Assembly: GCF_019204005.1 (NCBI RefSeq)
Contig: NZ_JAGSPA010000001.1
Coordinates: 496,001-560,000, forward strand
Direction of reading: 5' to 3'
DNA length: 64,000 bases
From: Pacificimonas pallii
GTDB lineage: Bacteria; Pseudomonadota; Alphaproteobacteria; Sphingomonadales; Sphingomonadaceae
Under the pieces are notes generated by a model. The model searched no databases. It worked only from the letters and a program-made list of their open reading frames with translations, and had not been told where the DNA came from. The position numbers were made by a program, and so were the translations under genes. Shown here piece by piece: positions 50,201 to 60,470 of this stretch; within the stretch, counting starts at the first letter, position 1, and each line of letters begins with the position of its first letter.

Positions 50201-53200
50201 ATGAACAACGAACTGATGAACTTCTACAATCCGGCGGCAAAGCCGGAGACGTTCGACCAGATCAAGATCGGCGTGGCGTCGCCGGAGCGGATCCGGTCGT
50301 GGTCGTTCGGCGAGATCAAGAAGCCCGAAACCATCAACTACCGCACGTTCAAGCCTGAGCGCGACGGCCTGTTCTGCGCGCGCATCTTTGGCCCGATCAA
50401 GGATTATGAGTGCCTGTGCGGCAAGTATAAGCGCATGAAGTATAAGGGCATCGTCTGCGAGAAGTGCGGCGTTGAGGTGACCGTATCCAAGGTCCGCCGC
50501 GACCGTATGGGCCATATCGAACTGGCCGCGCCCGTCGCGCATATCTGGTTCCTGAAATCGCTGCCAAGCCGCATCGGCATGCTGCTCGACATTCAGCTGA
50601 AGCAGCTGGAGAAGGTGCTTTATTTCGAGAGCTTCATCGTCATCGAGCCCGGCCTGACGCCGCTCGAAAAATTCCAGTTGCTGACCGAGGACGAGCTTCT
50701 CGACGCGCAGGATGAATATGGCGAGGACGGTTTCACCGCCGGTATCGGCGCGGAAGCGATCCGCGAGCTTCTGGAGACCATGGACCTTGAGGCCGAGCAT
50801 GCGACGCTCGCCGAGGAACTGGCCGTCACCAAGTCGGAATTGAAGCCGAAAAAGATCATCAAGCGCATGAAGGTCATCGAGTCCTTCCAGCAGTCGGGCA
50901 ACCGTCCCGAATGGATGATCCTGTCGGTCGTGCCGGTGATTCCGCCAGATTTGCGCCCGCTGGTGCCGCTCGACGGTGGCCGGTTCGCGACATCCGATCT
51001 CAATGATCTCTACCGCCGCGTCATCAACCGTAACAACCGCCTGAAACGCCTCATTGAGCTGCGCGCGCCTGATATTATCGTGCGCAATGAAAAGCGCATG
51101 TTGCAGGAATCGGTCGATGCGCTGTTCGACAATGGCCGCCGCGGCCGCACGATCACGGGTGCCAACAAGCGTCCGCTGAAGTCGCTTTCCGATATGCTGA
51201 AGGGCAAGCAGGGCCGCTTCCGCCAGAATCTGCTGGGTAAGCGCGTTGACTATTCCGGACGCTCCGTGATCGTCACCGGGCCGGAACTGAAACTGCATCA
51301 GTGCGGCCTGCCGAAGAAGATGGCGCTCGAACTGTTCAAGCCGTTCATCTACGCGCGTCTTGACGCCAAGGGTCTCTCCATGACGCTGAAACAGGCGAAG
51401 AAATGGGTCGAGAAGGAGCGCAAGGAAGTCTGGGACATCCTGGAGGAGGTCATTCGCGAGCATCCCGTGATGCTGAACCGCGCGCCGACGCTTCACCGTC
51501 TTGGCATCCAGGCGTTCGAGCCCGTCCTTATCGAGGGCAAGGCCATCCAGCTGCATCCGCTGGTCTGCTCGGCGTTCAACGCCGACTTCGACGGTGACCA
51601 GATGGCCGTGCATGTGCCGCTGAGCCTTGAGGCCCAGCTGGAAGCGCGCGTCCTGATGATGTCGACGAACAACATCCTGTCGCCCGCCAATGGCAAGCCG
51701 ATCATCGTGCCGTCGCAGGACATGATCCTGGGCCTTTATTACCTGTCGATGGACCGTCAGGGCGAACCCGGCGAGGGCATGACACTGTCGAACGCGGTCG
51801 AGGTGCATCACGCGCTCGACAACGGCCTTGTCACGCTGCACTCCAAGATCACCACTCGCGTCCCGCAGACGGACGAGAATGGCAATGAGTATATGCTGCG
51901 CGTCGAATCGACGCCGGGCCGCATGCTTCTGGGTGAAACGCTGCCGAAGTCGCACAAGGTGCCCTATGAGATCGTCAACCGTCTGCTGACGAAGAAGGAA
52001 GTCGCCGACGTCATCGACGTGGTCTATCGCGAGACAGGCCAGAAAGAGACCGTCCTGTTCGCCGACGCGATCATGGACCTGGGCTTCAAGCACGCCTGCA
52101 AGGCGGGTATTTCGTTCGGCAAGGATGACATGATCATTCCGCACGAGAAGGACGAGCTGGTCACGGAGGCCCGCGCCACCGTCGCCGATTTCGAGCAGCA
52201 ATATCAGGACGGCCTCATCACGCAGGGTGAGAAGTACAACAAGGTCATCGACGCCTGGTCCCGCTGCGGCGATCAGGTCGCCGACGCCATGATGGACAAG
52301 CTGAAGGCGCACGAGCTGGACGAAAATGGCCGTGAAAAGCCGGTCAACGCCATCTACATGATGGCGCACTCCGGCGCGCGCGGCTCCCCCGCACAGATGA
52401 AGCAGCTCGCCGGCATGCGCGGCCTGATGGCGAAGCCGAGTGGCGAGATCATCGAAACGCCGATCATCTCGAACTTCAAGGAAGGCCTTACCGTCCTTGA
52501 ATATTTCAACTCGACCCACGGCGCGCGCAAGGGCCTCGCGGACACCGCTTTGAAGACGGCGAACTCGGGTTACCTGACACGCCGCCTCGTCGACGTGTCC
52601 CAGGACTGCGTCATCATGGAAGAGGATTGCGGCACCGAGAACGCGCTGACCGTGAAGGCCATCGTCGAAGGCGGCACCACGATCGTCTCGCTTGGCGAAC
52701 GCATCCTTGGCCGTACGCTGGCCGATGATGTCGTCGACGCCAAGAGCGGCGAAGTCGTCATGGCGAAGGGGACGCTGCTTTCGGAAGAGGACGTGAAGCT
52801 GGTCGAGGAAGCGGAGCCTGCCTCCGTCCTGATCCGGTCACCGCTCGTCTGCGAAACGAAACTGGGTGTTTGCGCCTCGTGCTACGGCCGCGACCTTGCC
52901 CGCGGAACGCCCGTCAATATCGGTGAAGCTGTCGGTGTTATCGCCGCCCAGTCCATCGGTGAGCCCGGCACGCAGCTGACGATGCGGACGTTCCACATCG
53001 GCGGCGCGGCACAGGTGTCGGAGCAGTCCACGCTGGAAAGCTCTTTTGACGGCAAGCTTGAATATCGCAATCTGGAAGCCATCGTCGACGCCAAGGGCCG
53101 GCGCATCGCCATGTCCCGCGGCGGCGAGCTTGCCGTGATGGATATGGAAGGGCGCGAACGCTCGCTCAACCGCATTCCCTATGGTGCCGTGCTGCACGGC

Positions 53201-54430
53201 GAGGACGGTCATATCGTCAAGCAGGGCGACCGCATGGCGGAATGGGATCCATATACCGCGCCTGTCATCACCGATAAGGGCGGCATCGTTGGCTATCAGG
53301 ACCTGATCGAGGGCATCTCGATGGAAGAAGCCGCCGATGAGGCCACGGGTATTGCGAATAAGACGGTCGTCGACTGGAAGAGCCAGCCGAAGTCCGGTGA
53401 TCTGAAGCCACGCCTGACGCTGACGTCGGGCAAGTCCGAGGACGCCGCCGTCTTCCAGCTGAATGTCGGCGCCATTCTTTCGGTGGCCGAGGGGCAGGAA
53501 GTGGCACCGGGTGAAGTGATCGCGCGTATCCCGCGTGAAGCGGCCAAGACCCGCGATATCACGGGCGGCCTGCCGCGCGTCGCGGAACTGTTCGAGGCCC
53601 GCATTCCAAAGGACAATGCTGTCATTGCCGCAATCGACGGACGTGTCGAATTCGGCCGCGACTACAAGACCAAGAAGAAAATCTTCATCCATCCCGAGGA
53701 TGGCGAGGGCGAAACCATCGATTACATGGTCCCCAAGGGCAAGCATATGACCGTCCAGGACGGCGATATGGTCCGGAAGGGCGACTATCTGATCGACGGC
53801 AATCCGAGCCCGCATGACATTCTGGACGTCATGGGCGTGGAGGCGCTGGCTGAATATCTCGTTTGGGAAATTCAGGAAGTGTATCGTCTGCAGGGCGTGA
53901 AGATCAACGACAAGCATATCGAGACGATTGTTCGCCAGATGCTGCAGAAGGTCGAGATCACCACATCCGGTGCGACGACGCTGCTGGTCGGCGAACAGGT
54001 TGATCGCCGCGAGATGGAAGAGGAAAATGCCAAGCTGAGCTCGCGCCAGGCGAAGGCGGAGGGCAAGCCCGTTCTTCTCGGCATCACCAAGGCGTCGCTG
54101 CAGACCCGCAGCTTCATTTCGGCCGCGTCGTTCCAGGAAACGACGCGCGTTCTCACCGAGGCATCGGTTCAGGGCAAGATCGACACGCTCGACGGCCTGA
54201 AGGAAAATGTCATCGTGGGCCGCCTGATCCCGGCCGGTACGGGCGCCGCGATGAACCGCGCGCGCATTGAGGCCAATCGCCGCGACCAGAAGCTGCGCGA
54301 CAAGCAGCGCAAGGCGCTGGAGGCAGAGGCTGCCGCGAATGAAGCCGCCGCCAATGAAGAAGCGGCGGCCGCGGCGGCGGCTGCCTGTGAAGTCCCAGAA
54401 GCGCCAACGCCGGTTGAACCAGCCGAATAA
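50201..54430 (+). CDS. rpoC: RNA polymerase beta' subunit
   Basis: The beta' subunit (1409 residues; E. coli 1407). The N-terminal zinc site is [20 protein letters not shown] (about residues 69-88) and the catalytic magnesium loop is [12 protein letters not shown] near residue 460. A second zinc site includes [15 protein letters not shown] near residue 885. The C-terminal 50 residues are low-complexity Ala/Glu/Pro. GAGAGGATA precedes the ATG by about 8 bases. A strong terminator follows the stop. Confidence 0.98.
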   Translation: MNNELMNFYNPAAKPETFDQIKIGVASPERIRSWSFGEIKKPETINYRTFKPERDGLFCARIFGPIKDYECLCGKYKRMKYKGIVCEKCGVEVTVSKVRRDRMGHIELAAPVAHIWFLKSLPSRIGMLLDIQLKQLEKVLYFESFIVIEPGLTPLEKFQLLTEDELLDAQDEYGEDGFTAGIGAEAIRELLETMDLEAEHATLAEELAVTKSELKPKKIIKRMKVIESFQQSGNRPEWMILSVVPVIPPDLRPLVPLDGGRFATSDLNDLYRRVINRNNRLKRLIELRAPDIIVRNEKRMLQESVDALFDNGRRGRTITGANKRPLKSLSDMLKGKQGRFRQNLLGKRVDYSGRSVIVTGPELKLHQCGLPKKMALELFKPFIYARLDAKGLSMTLKQAKKWVEKERKEVWDILEEVIREHPVMLNRAPTLHRLGIQAFEPVLIEGKAIQLHPLVCSAFNADFDGDQMAVHVPLSLEAQLEARVLMMSTNNILSPANGKPIIVPSQDMILGLYYLSMDRQGEPGEGMTLSNAVEVHHALDNGLVTLHSKITTRVPQTDENGNEYMLRVESTPGRMLLGETLPKSHKVPYEIVNRLLTKKEVADVIDVVYRETGQKETVLFADAIMDLGFKHACKAGISFGKDDMIIPHEKDELVTEARATVADFEQQYQDGLITQGEKYNKVIDAWSRCGDQVADAMMDKLKAHELDENGREKPVNAIYMMAHSGARGSPAQMKQLAGMRGLMAKPSGEIIETPIISNFKEGLTVLEYFNSTHGARKGLADTALKTANSGYLTRRLVDVSQDCVIMEEDCGTENALTVKAIVEGGTTIVSLGERILGRTLADDVVDAKSGEVVMAKGTLLSEEDVKLVEEAEPASVLIRSPLVCETKLGVCASCYGRDLARGTPVNIGEAVGVIAAQSIGEPGTQLTMRTFHIGGAAQVSEQSTLESSFDGKLEYRNLEAIVDAKGRRIAMSRGGELAVMDMEGRERSLNRIPYGAVLHGEDGHIVKQGDRMAEWDPYTAPVITDKGGIVGYQDLIEGISMEEAADEATGIANKTVVDWKSQPKSGDLKPRLTLTSGKSEDAAVFQLNVGAILSVAEGQEVAPGEVIARIPREAAKTRDITGGLPRVAELFEARIPKDNAVIAAIDGRVEFGRDYKTKKKIFIHPEDGEGETIDYMVPKGKHMTVQDGDMVRKGDYLIDGNPSPHDILDVMGVEALAEYLVWEIQEVYRLQGVKINDKHIETIVRQMLQKVEITTSGATTLLVGEQVDRREMEEENAKLSSRQAKAEGKPVLLGITKASLQTRSFISAASFQETTRVLTEASVQGKIDTLDGLKENVIVGRLIPAGTGAAMNRARIEANRRDQKLRDKQRKALEAEAAANEAAANEEAAAAAAAACEVPEAPTPVEPAE

Positions 54431-55049
54431 AGGCTGGACCTTCCTGCTGAGTCGAAAGGGCCGCACGAACATCTGTTCGTGCGGCCCTTTTCTGTTGCTG
54501 AAGGATATTGCTTCACCATGCCATCATCGTCATGGCCGCCGCCTCCAGTTCGCTGATCGTTGAGAATGAGCGAGTTCGCTGGACCAGGCGAAGAGGCTCG
54601 CCTGTAAGAGGCATCCGGCTATTGCGGGCTAGCCGCGACGATATTCACCGGACTTGATCGGCTCACCAGCATAATTTTGCGGGGAAGAGGGCAGCGGTGC
54701 AAAGCAGATGCGGGACAGCGAAATGAGCACGCACGATCGCACGATATCGCCGTTGCCCGCAGCCTGACCTTGCCATTCGCACCTGGTCAAATGAATAATT
54801 GAGCGATCCGAGTTAAGATATCTTCGTCCATAATGAATATTTTTCCATGCATAATAAGCTATTTATGAGAGAGCATTTTTGAAAATTATGCACTTTCATA
54901 TATAGCCATTATAAAAATATTATATCTGAATTCAACATATTTACCGGGTTCTTATTAATCAGATTATTTTTCGTCACGCCCATGAAGGCCTCCTCTTAGC
55001 GGTATCAGCAAATAGCAGCTGCAAACAACTTGGCTGGAGGATGACGATT
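54431..55049 (+). other. Gap between rpoC and the adhesin gene, with an AT-rich stretch
   Basis: No protein gene is seen. The rpoC terminator occupies 54455-54491. About 54780-54965 is strikingly AT-rich compared with the rest of the window and is the likely promoter zone of the adhesin gene. TTGAAA at 54879-54884 and TATAGC at 54901-54906 are separated by 16 bases, a weak promoter candidate. The adhesin ribosome binding site GGAGG is at 55036-55040. Confidence 0.6.
54455..54491 (+). terminator. Intrinsic terminator of rpoBC
   Basis: A 16-bp perfect stem (54455-54470 with 54475-54490; AAAGGGCCGCACGAAC pairs with GTTCGTGCGGCCCTTT) has a 4-base loop ATCT and is followed by T's. It begins 24 bases after the rpoC stop codon. 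Confidence 0.95.
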
Positions 55050-57062
55050 ATGTACTTTATCGGGACGCCATATGCTGCGGCCGGCGATTTCTTTTCGGAC
55101 GGTCCCAAGACAAGGGCTTTTCTGCGCGGTGCCGCCATTGCTGCCGCGCTGATCGCAGCGTCGGGAGCGGCATCCGAAGCGCGGGCCCAATCGGTCGTCA
55201 GCGCCTGCAGCGGCGTTCGGTTGCCCGCATCGGTTGTGACGTCAATCGTGGCACCGATCGCGGAGGGCATCGTCGCCCCCATCGAAGCCACGGTAAATCT
55301 TGGCTTTACCACGCTGGAGGCTCTGCCCCTGATCGGCAGCATCCTGCCAGAGCTTTCAGTGGACACCGCCGGAATCCTGGCAGATGCGGCGAGTGGTGAC
55401 CCCGTAACATTGTCGGTGATCGACGCGGACGGCACGCTGGTCGGCCCGGACGATCGCTGTAATCTGACAGCCGACGGCTATTCGCTCGACGTGAGTGGCG
55501 GAATCGCGATTGGCGGGAACACCATTTCAGGGCTCGGCACGGGCGCGATTGCCCGGTCGCTGGCGAGCGGCAGCATCGCCTTTGGCGACGGCAGCCTTGT
55601 GACGGCGGAGGGAACAGGAGGGGCCGCGTTCGGCAGCGGCGCGGAGGTGCGCACGGTGAACGGGCTCGCACTCGGCGCTGGATCCGTCGCGTTGCGCACG
55701 GAACTCGGCGGGGCCGCAGGCGAAGTCTCATTTGGCACGGTCGGAAACGAACGGCTGCTGAGCAATGTCGCGGACGGAATTCTGGCCACCGACGCGGTGA
55801 CGAAAGCGCAGCTGGACGCCGTGGGCGGTATGGCCGGGTCGAATCTGACGGCAATTACGGATCTTGAGGTTCGCATTGGTGCGCACGATATCGCCATGGC
55901 CGGTGTCAATGCCGCACTGGGTGCAGGTATGGACACCGTCACGACGCTTGTCGAAGACAATCAGGACGGAATTGCTCTCAACGCCGATCTCATTGCGGAT
56001 CTCACCGTGGACGTTCAGAAAAATACTGGTGACATCGCCGCGAATGTGACAGCGATTGCCGAGCTGGCCGATAGCGTGGCAGAGCAAGGCGGCTCCGTCA
56101 TTGCCAATAGCGCGGCTATCGCCTTGAACAGCGGAAATATTGCCACGAATACCGATGCGATCGCTGCGCTGGATGGCCGCGTCGACATCAACGCAGACGC
56201 AATCGCAGAGAATGCCGCCGATATCGCCGACAATGCGTCCGCGATCGTTACTGTCGCAGCGGATGTCGATGTCAACAGGCTCTCCATCGCCGAGAATGCG
56301 GCGAACACCACGGCGCTGGAAGCGCGGGTCAGCGTGAACGAGGCCGACATCGCGGCTATTGAGGATACGTACGTCGCCTATGACAACGCATCGGCTGACA
56401 CAGTAACGCTGCGCGGAAACGCGGGAACCACGATCTCCAATGTCGCCGCAGGAGAGGTCGGCGCGGCCTCGACAGATGCGGTCAACGGTGCGCAGCTTGC
56501 CGCGACTAATGCGTCGGTCAGCGAAACTCAGGCGAATCTCGATCTGCTGGCCGGTAGCATCGGCCTCGCGGGGTCGGCGCCGGTACGTTACGCGGACGAG
56601 GCGAACCCCGATGCGCCCAATACTGGAACGGCCACCAATATCGTCACCCTGGTCGGTTCCGATCGTGCGGCGCCAGTCCGCATGACCAACGTCGCGGCGG
56701 GCATCGCCGCCAGCGATGCTGCAACCGTTGGGCAGGTCAATGCCGGCATGGCGGCGACATTGCAGGAGGCGCAGCGTTTTGCGCGCGGCCTGGTCGACGA
56801 CCTGTCCTTCGACCTTTCCGAACTACGCAGGGACAGCGAAGCCGGAACGGCAGGGGCAATCGCGATCGCCTCCATGCCGCAACCGATCAATGCGGGGGAA
56901 GCGATGGTGTCGTTCGGCGTCGGGCATTTCCGCGGCGAAAGCGCGTTTTCCGTGGGTGCGGTCAAGGCGGGTGACGACGGTCGGTTCATGCTGCGCCTCA
57001 CCGGCGGTGTCGATACACGCGGTAATCTGTCGGCGGGCGGTGGTATCGGCCTCGGTTTCTGA
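55050..57062 (+). CDS. YadA-like trimeric autotransporter adhesin
   Basis: The 670-residue product has an extended signal region (hydrophobic core AFLRGAAIAAALIAASGA), a glycine-rich head with YadA-like repeats around residues 150-235 (GSIAFGDGSLVTAEGTGGAAFG), and a coiled-coil stalk of N-x3-I type repeats (about 300-440). A YadA neck motif (STDAVNGAQLAATNAS) is near residue 475. A C-terminal anchor of about 70-80 residues ends in GLGF. Such proteins trimerise in the outer membrane and bind surfaces or host matrix; the target here is unknown. GGAGG sits 9 bases before the ATG at 55050, favouring it over the ATG at 55041. Confidence 0.87.
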   Translation: MYFIGTPYAAAGDFFSDGPKTRAFLRGAAIAAALIAASGAASEARAQSVVSACSGVRLPASVVTSIVAPIAEGIVAPIEATVNLGFTTLEALPLIGSILPELSVDTAGILADAASGDPVTLSVIDADGTLVGPDDRCNLTADGYSLDVSGGIAIGGNTISGLGTGAIARSLASGSIAFGDGSLVTAEGTGGAAFGSGAEVRTVNGLALGAGSVALRTELGGAAGEVSFGTVGNERLLSNVADGILATDAVTKAQLDAVGGMAGSNLTAITDLEVRIGAHDIAMAGVNAALGAGMDTVTTLVEDNQDGIALNADLIADLTVDVQKNTGDIAANVTAIAELADSVAEQGGSVIANSAAIALNSGNIATNTDAIAALDGRVDINADAIAENAADIADNASAIVTVAADVDVNRLSIAENAANTTALEARVSVNEADIAAIEDTYVAYDNASADTVTLRGNAGTTISNVAAGEVGAASTDAVNGAQLAATNASVSETQANLDLLAGSIGLAGSAPVRYADEANPDAPNTGTATNIVTLVGSDRAAPVRMTNVAAGIAASDAATVGQVNAGMAATLQEAQRFARGLVDDLSFDLSELRRDSEAGTAGAIAIASMPQPINAGEAMVSFGVGHFRGESAFSVGAVKAGDDGRFMLRLTGGVDTRGNLSAGGGIGLGF

Positions 57063-57077
57063 ACCGGCAAACGGATC

Positions 57078-57136
57078 AGGCAGGATCGATCTGCCTGTAC
57101 AGCCGCGTGTGCAGCCTCCAGGCACGCGCGGCTGTC
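57078..57136 (+). terminator. Possible terminator hairpins after the adhesin gene
   Basis: Two back-to-back stems are visible: 7 bp perfect (57078-57084 with 57092-57098) and about 11 bp with a bulge (57100-57110 with 57124-57136). They start 15 bases after the stop codon. The T run is weak (CTTGTG), so termination by this means alone is doubtful. Confidence 0.35.
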
Positions 57137-57286
57137 TTGTGTGCGCATGTCGCGCGCGATTCGATGATGGCATTGGGATGTCGGTCGATTTGCCTCCCCG
57201 CAGTGCCTGCCGCCCGTCTTACCTAAGGCGGTGGAAGGCCCTCCTCGCCGCGTTATCCTGTCGCTCCCGACGGACATATCACGCCC

Positions 57287-57355
57287 ATCCTCTTCTCATT
57301 GACTAACCATGTACTTTGATTTATAAAGTTCATGGTTATTCAATGAGAAGAGGAT
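57287..57355. repeat. Near-perfect 31-bp-arm inverted repeat containing a promoter and a ribosome binding site
   Basis: The left arm 57287-57317 pairs with the right arm 57325-57355 with only two mismatches and a 7-base centre. The right arm contains AGAAGAGGA (57346-57354), the ribosome binding site of the DUF2141 gene. The left arm contains its exact complement. No flanking target-site duplication is seen (CGCCC on the left, AAATC on the right). Confidence 0.9.
57299..57327 (+). promoter_or_regulatory. Consensus-like promoter inside the palindrome
   Basis: TTGACT (57299-57304) and TATAAA (57322-57327) are separated by exactly 17 bases. The predicted start near 57334 lies after the left arm of the palindrome, so transcripts from it would carry a short leader with a free ribosome binding site. 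The spacing and hexamers match those seen before rpoB. Confidence 0.65.
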
Positions 57356-57361
57356 AAATCA

Positions 57362-57808
57362 ATGATTCCGCGAGCATTCATTAAGATCGCCGCCGTCAGT
57401 CTGGCATGCGCATCAGCGATAACGCTGCCGTCAGGGGCTGCCGACCTGACCGTCAACATTGACGGCGTCCGCGACGCCCCTGGCAAGCTTTACGTCAGCT
57501 TGCAGACACAATCTCAATTTATGAAAGACGAGGGCGCATATGGTGTCATGATCGACAGTCCGGCTGCCGGCGTCTCCTCGCCCACCGTCACGGGCATCGC
57601 GCCAGGCACATATGCGATCACCGTCTGGCACGACGATAATGACAATGGCGAATTCGACATGGGCGAGCGCGGGCCCCTGGATGGCTGGGCAATGATCGGC
57701 GGCACGTCGATGCGCGCCGAACCCACGTTCGCGCAGACCAGCCTGACGATTGGCGAGGCGGACGAAAGCGTCAGCGTTGTCATGATCTATGGCCGCGAGA
57801 CGCCGTAG
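57362..57808 (+). CDS. Secreted DUF2141 protein
   Basis: The 148-residue product has a signal peptide (IAAVSLACASAITLPSGAAD) and a single Ig-like beta domain with the family's AVWHDDNDNGEFD-type motif (here VWHDDNDNGEFDMGERGPLD, residues 89-108). That motif could bind calcium. The function is not known. AGAAGAGGA, 7 bases before the ATG, is the ribosome binding site and lies inside the palindrome. The SMR transporter gene starts one base after its stop. Confidence 0.85.
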   Translation: MIPRAFIKIAAVSLACASAITLPSGAADLTVNIDGVRDAPGKLYVSLQTQSQFMKDEGAYGVMIDSPAAGVSSPTVTGIAPGTYAITVWHDDNDNGEFDMGERGPLDGWAMIGGTSMRAEPTFAQTSLTIGEADESVSVVMIYGRETP

Positions 57809-57809
57809 G

Positions 57810-58139
57810 ATGGCGATCGCTGCATGGGGATTTCTGGCTATTGCCATCTCGCTGGAGGTCGCTGGAACCTTCCTTCTGAAACTCTCGGACGGATTTCGGC
57901 TGTGGCACTGGGGCGCGCTCTCGATCCTGTGCTATTCTTCGTGCTTCTGGATGCTGGCGCCCGCCATGAAAGTGCTGCCGATTGGCGTCGTCTATGCGAT
58001 CTGGGCGGGTGTGGGCATCGTTGCCGCGTCGCTTATCGGTGTCCTTGTCTTTGGCGAGCGGCTGGGGCCGATTCAGCTCGGCTGTATCGCGCTGGTCCTG
58101 GTGGGCTCGATCGGGCTTCGCCTGACGACGACAAGTTAA
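57810..58139 (+). CDS. SMR-family small multidrug/guanidinium-type transporter
   Basis: A 109-residue protein with four membrane segments. The essential glutamate of the family is Glu16 in ISLEVAGTFLLKLSDGF, equivalent to Glu14 of EmrE. YAIWAGVGIVAASLIGVLVFGE matches the family's third and fourth segments. Length is normal (105-110). Export of cationic compounds is likely; the substrate cannot be told. Its ATG lies one base after the DUF2141 stop, so the open frame from 57789 is not the true start. Confidence 0.9.
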   Translation: MAIAAWGFLAIAISLEVAGTFLLKLSDGFRLWHWGALSILCYSSCFWMLAPAMKVLPIGVVYAIWAGVGIVAASLIGVLVFGERLGPIQLGCIALVLVGSIGLRLTTTS

Positions 58140-58154
58140 TATAGGAGACGCAAA

Positions 58155-58778
58155 ATGATGCAGGATGACCTGAACGCGCTGCGGCGTATCGCCGAAGAAG
58201 GCCGCGACCTGCCGCTGATGGGCGGCCGCCATTTCCTGATATGGGGCATCGCATTGCCGGTGGCCGGGATCTATCATTGGGCTGTCGTCAGCGGCCATAT
58301 TGACGCGCCAGGATGGACGTTGACGCTGTCGTGGTTCGGCCTTGCCGGCTTCGCTACCATCATTGGCCGTATGATCGGCGCGAGACGGGGACAGGGCCAT
58401 GCTACGGAAACCTCGGCCAGCCGTGTTGAGCGCGGCGTCTGGGCCGCCGCGGGCGCGACATTTGCCATTCTCGCCATTGGCCTGCTTCTGCATGCCAGCC
58501 TTGGCCCGCAAAGCGGCGCAGCGGGGCGCTTTGCCTTCTTTGTGATGCTCGCGCCCATGACGTTCGGCATTTATGCGATCGCGATCAACGCAAGTGCCGT
58601 CGCCACAAACGCCCTGTGGATGCGGCCTTATGTGGCGCTGTCCTTCGCGTTCGCCGCGGTCACGATATTGATGCTGTCCAGCCCCTGGCTTTACCTGGTG
58701 TACGCCATCGGTATCGCGGCAATCTCGATCCCTCTCGGCGTGGCGCTCGTACGGCGGGAAGGGGCTTCCCGTGGCTGA
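58155..58778 (+). CDS. Polytopic membrane protein, unknown function
   Basis: A 207-residue protein with an amphipathic N-terminus (residues 1-25) and about six membrane segments. I recognise no named family. A GGAG-type ribosome binding site precedes the ATG. Its last bases overlap the following winged-helix regulator gene by 8, the usual arrangement of a membrane protein and its own transcription regulator in sphingomonads and other alphaproteobacteria. Confidence 0.75.
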   Translation: MMQDDLNALRRIAEEGRDLPLMGGRHFLIWGIALPVAGIYHWAVVSGHIDAPGWTLTLSWFGLAGFATIIGRMIGARRGQGHATETSASRVERGVWAAAGATFAILAIGLLLHASLGPQSGAAGRFAFFVMLAPMTFGIYAIAINASAVATNALWMRPYVALSFAFAAVTILMLSSPWLYLVYAIGIAAISIPLGVALVRREGASRG

Positions 58779-59118
58779 CGATACGTTGGCTAAGGAGGAC
58801 GATCCAGACGATGCGGATGGGGGTGATTTCGATTATCGCGAGATCGACGACCTGATCCATGGCCGCGTGCGGCTGGCGATCATGGCATATCTGTCCGGCG
58901 CGGGCAGCGCGGATTTCGCGGACCTGAAAGCCAGGGCCAGGGTGACGGACGGCAATCTGTCCGTGCACCTCAGGAAACTGGAAGACGCAGGCTATGTGCG
59001 CGTCGAAAAGAAATTCCAGAACCGCAAGCCGCTGACCATCGCGCATCTGTCCGGCAAAGGCCGGGAGGCCTGGATATCCTATCTGGACAGGATGCGAGCG
59101 CTACTTGGCGGCGCCTAA
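58771..59118 (+). CDS. Winged-helix transcriptional regulator
   Basis: A 115-residue DNA-binding protein with an acidic N-terminus (about 25 residues) and a winged helix (about 28-105). The recognition-helix region reads [19 protein letters not shown], a MarR/ArsR-like pattern. The GTG at 58771 follows GGGAAGGGG. It overlaps the membrane protein gene and probably controls it and the neighbouring genes. Its stop overlaps the accC stop on the other strand by 4 bases. Confidence 0.85.
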   Translation: MADDTLAKEDDPDDADGGDFDYREIDDLIHGRVRLAIMAYLSGAGSADFADLKARARVTDGNLSVHLRKLEDAGYVRVEKKFQNRKPLTIAHLSGKGREAWISYLDRMRALLGGA

Positions 59119-60458
59119 CCCTTCGCGGCCAGCCATTCCTCCAGCCATTTGATCGAATAATCGCCGTTTATGAAATCCGGCTGCTCGATCAACTCGCGGT
59201 GCAGCGGGATTGTCGTCTTGGGTCCCTCGATGACATATTCCTCAAGCGCCCGGCGCAGGCGCATCAGGCAGTCATTGCGGTTCGCGCCGTAAACGATCAG
59301 CTTTGAAATCAGCGAATCGTAATAAGGCGGTATCGAATAGCCGTCATAGAGCGCGCTGTCGGCCCGGACGTGCAGTCCGCCCGGCGCGTGATACTGGGTC
59401 ACCTTGCCGGGGGAAGGGGCGAAGGTGCGCGGATCCTCGGCATTGATGCGGCACTCAACGGCATGTCCGCTAAAGACAATATCCTCCTGCGCGATCGAAA
59501 GCGGCAGGCCCGCGGCCACGCGAATCTGCTCCCGGACGAGGTCGATACCGGTAATCGCTTCAGTGACCGGATGTTCGACCTGCAGGCGGGTGTTCATTTC
59601 GATAAAATAGAAATTGCCGTCTTCGTACAGGAATTCGATTGTCCCCGCCCCGCGATAATTCAGATCCGCCATGGCCTTGCGGCAGACTTCGCCCATATGC
59701 GCGCGGGCTTCGGCATTGAGCGCGGGGGACGGGGCCTCTTCCAGAACCTTCTGATGTCGGCGCTGCAGCGAACAGTCGCGCTCGCCGAGATGGATCGCCC
59801 CGCCCTTCCCGTCGCCGAACACCTGGAATTCGATGTGACGCGGATTGCCGAGATATTTCTCGATATAAACGGTGTCGTCGCCAAAGGCGGCCTTCGCCTC
59901 CTGCCCCGCCGCCTTCAGGCTGGAGGAGAGGTCCTCGGGCTTCTCGACAACCTTCATGCCGCGCCCGCCGCCGCCAGATGCCGCTTTCACCAGAACCGGA
60001 TACCCGATTTCAAAGGCGATGGTTTCGGCCTCCGCCAGATCGGTGATCGCGCCGGGACTGCCGGGCACCAGGGGCAGGCCGACCGCGCCTGCGGTGCGCT
60101 TGGCCTCGACCTTGTCGCCCATGACGCGGATGTGCTCGGCGGTCGGGCCGACAAAGGCGATATCATGCGCCTCGACAATTTCGGCGAATTTCGCGTTTTC
60201 GCTGAGGAAACCATAGCCGGGATGGATTGCATCGGCGCCGGAAACCTCGGCGGCAGAGATGATATTTGCGATGTTCAGGTAGGAATCGGTGGCGGATGGC
60301 GGCCCGATGCAGACGCTTTCATCCGCCAGACGCACATGCATCGCGTCAGCGTCCGCAGTCGAGTGCACCGCGACCGTCTTGATCCCCATTTCATGACAGG
60401 CGCGATGGATGCGCAGCGCGATTTCGCCGCGATTGGCGATCAGGAGTTTTTCGAACAT
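59115..60458 (-). CDS. accC: Acetyl-CoA carboxylase biotin carboxylase subunit
   Basis: AccC carboxylates biotin on AccB with ATP and bicarbonate, the first half of malonyl-CoA synthesis. The 447-residue product starts [20 protein letters not shown] and has the ATP-grasp glycine loop [14 protein letters not shown] near residue 160. It also has [16 protein letters not shown] near residue 285. Length matches E. coli AccC (449). It follows accB after 12 bases and is last in an aroQ-accB-accC run. Confidence 0.97.
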   Translation of the reverse strand: MFEKLLIANRGEIALRIHRACHEMGIKTVAVHSTADADAMHVRLADESVCIGPPSATDSYLNIANIISAAEVSGADAIHPGYGFLSENAKFAEIVEAHDIAFVGPTAEHIRVMGDKVEAKRTAGAVGLPLVPGSPGAITDLAEAETIAFEIGYPVLVKAASGGGGRGMKVVEKPEDLSSSLKAAGQEAKAAFGDDTVYIEKYLGNPRHIEFQVFGDGKGGAIHLGERDCSLQRRHQKVLEEAPSPALNAEARAHMGEVCRKAMADLNYRGAGTIEFLYEDGNFYFIEMNTRLQVEHPVTEAITGIDLVREQIRVAAGLPLSIAQEDIVFSGHAVECRINAEDPRTFAPSPGKVTQYHAPGGLHVRADSALYDGYSIPPYYDSLISKLIVYGANRNDCLMRLRRALEEYVIEGPKTTIPLHRELIEQPDFINGDYSIKWLEEWLAAKG

Positions 60459-60470
60459 CGCCCGGCCGCC

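Larger units (their letters stand above)
57063..57361 (+). other. Gap between the adhesin and the DUF2141 gene, with hairpins and a palindrome
   Basis: No gene is seen in these 299 bases. Two adjacent hairpins directly follow the adhesin stop: CAGGCAG/CTGCCTG (57078-57084 with 57092-57098) and a GC-rich imperfect stem at 57100-57136. They could end the adhesin transcript, although no strong T run follows. The right end holds the palindrome and promoter described separately. Confidence 0.6.

Noticed and set aside
50117-52519. An 800-residue open frame antisense to rpoC
   Set aside because: Same cause as the frame opposite rpoB; rpoC is unmistakable on the plus strand.
52838-54472. A 544-residue open frame antisense to the 3' part of rpoC
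   Set aside because: Opposite conserved rpoC sequence, with no recognisable domain.
54879-54904. TTGAAA plus TATATA as the adhesin promoter
   Set aside because: The spacer to TATATA is only 14 bases. The 16-base alternative, TATAGC, is kept only as a weak candidate.
57287-57355. Palindrome considered as a miniature transposable element
   Set aside because: No target-site duplication flanks it, and it fits the promoter and ribosome binding site of the next gene exactly. A genome-wide copy count would settle it.
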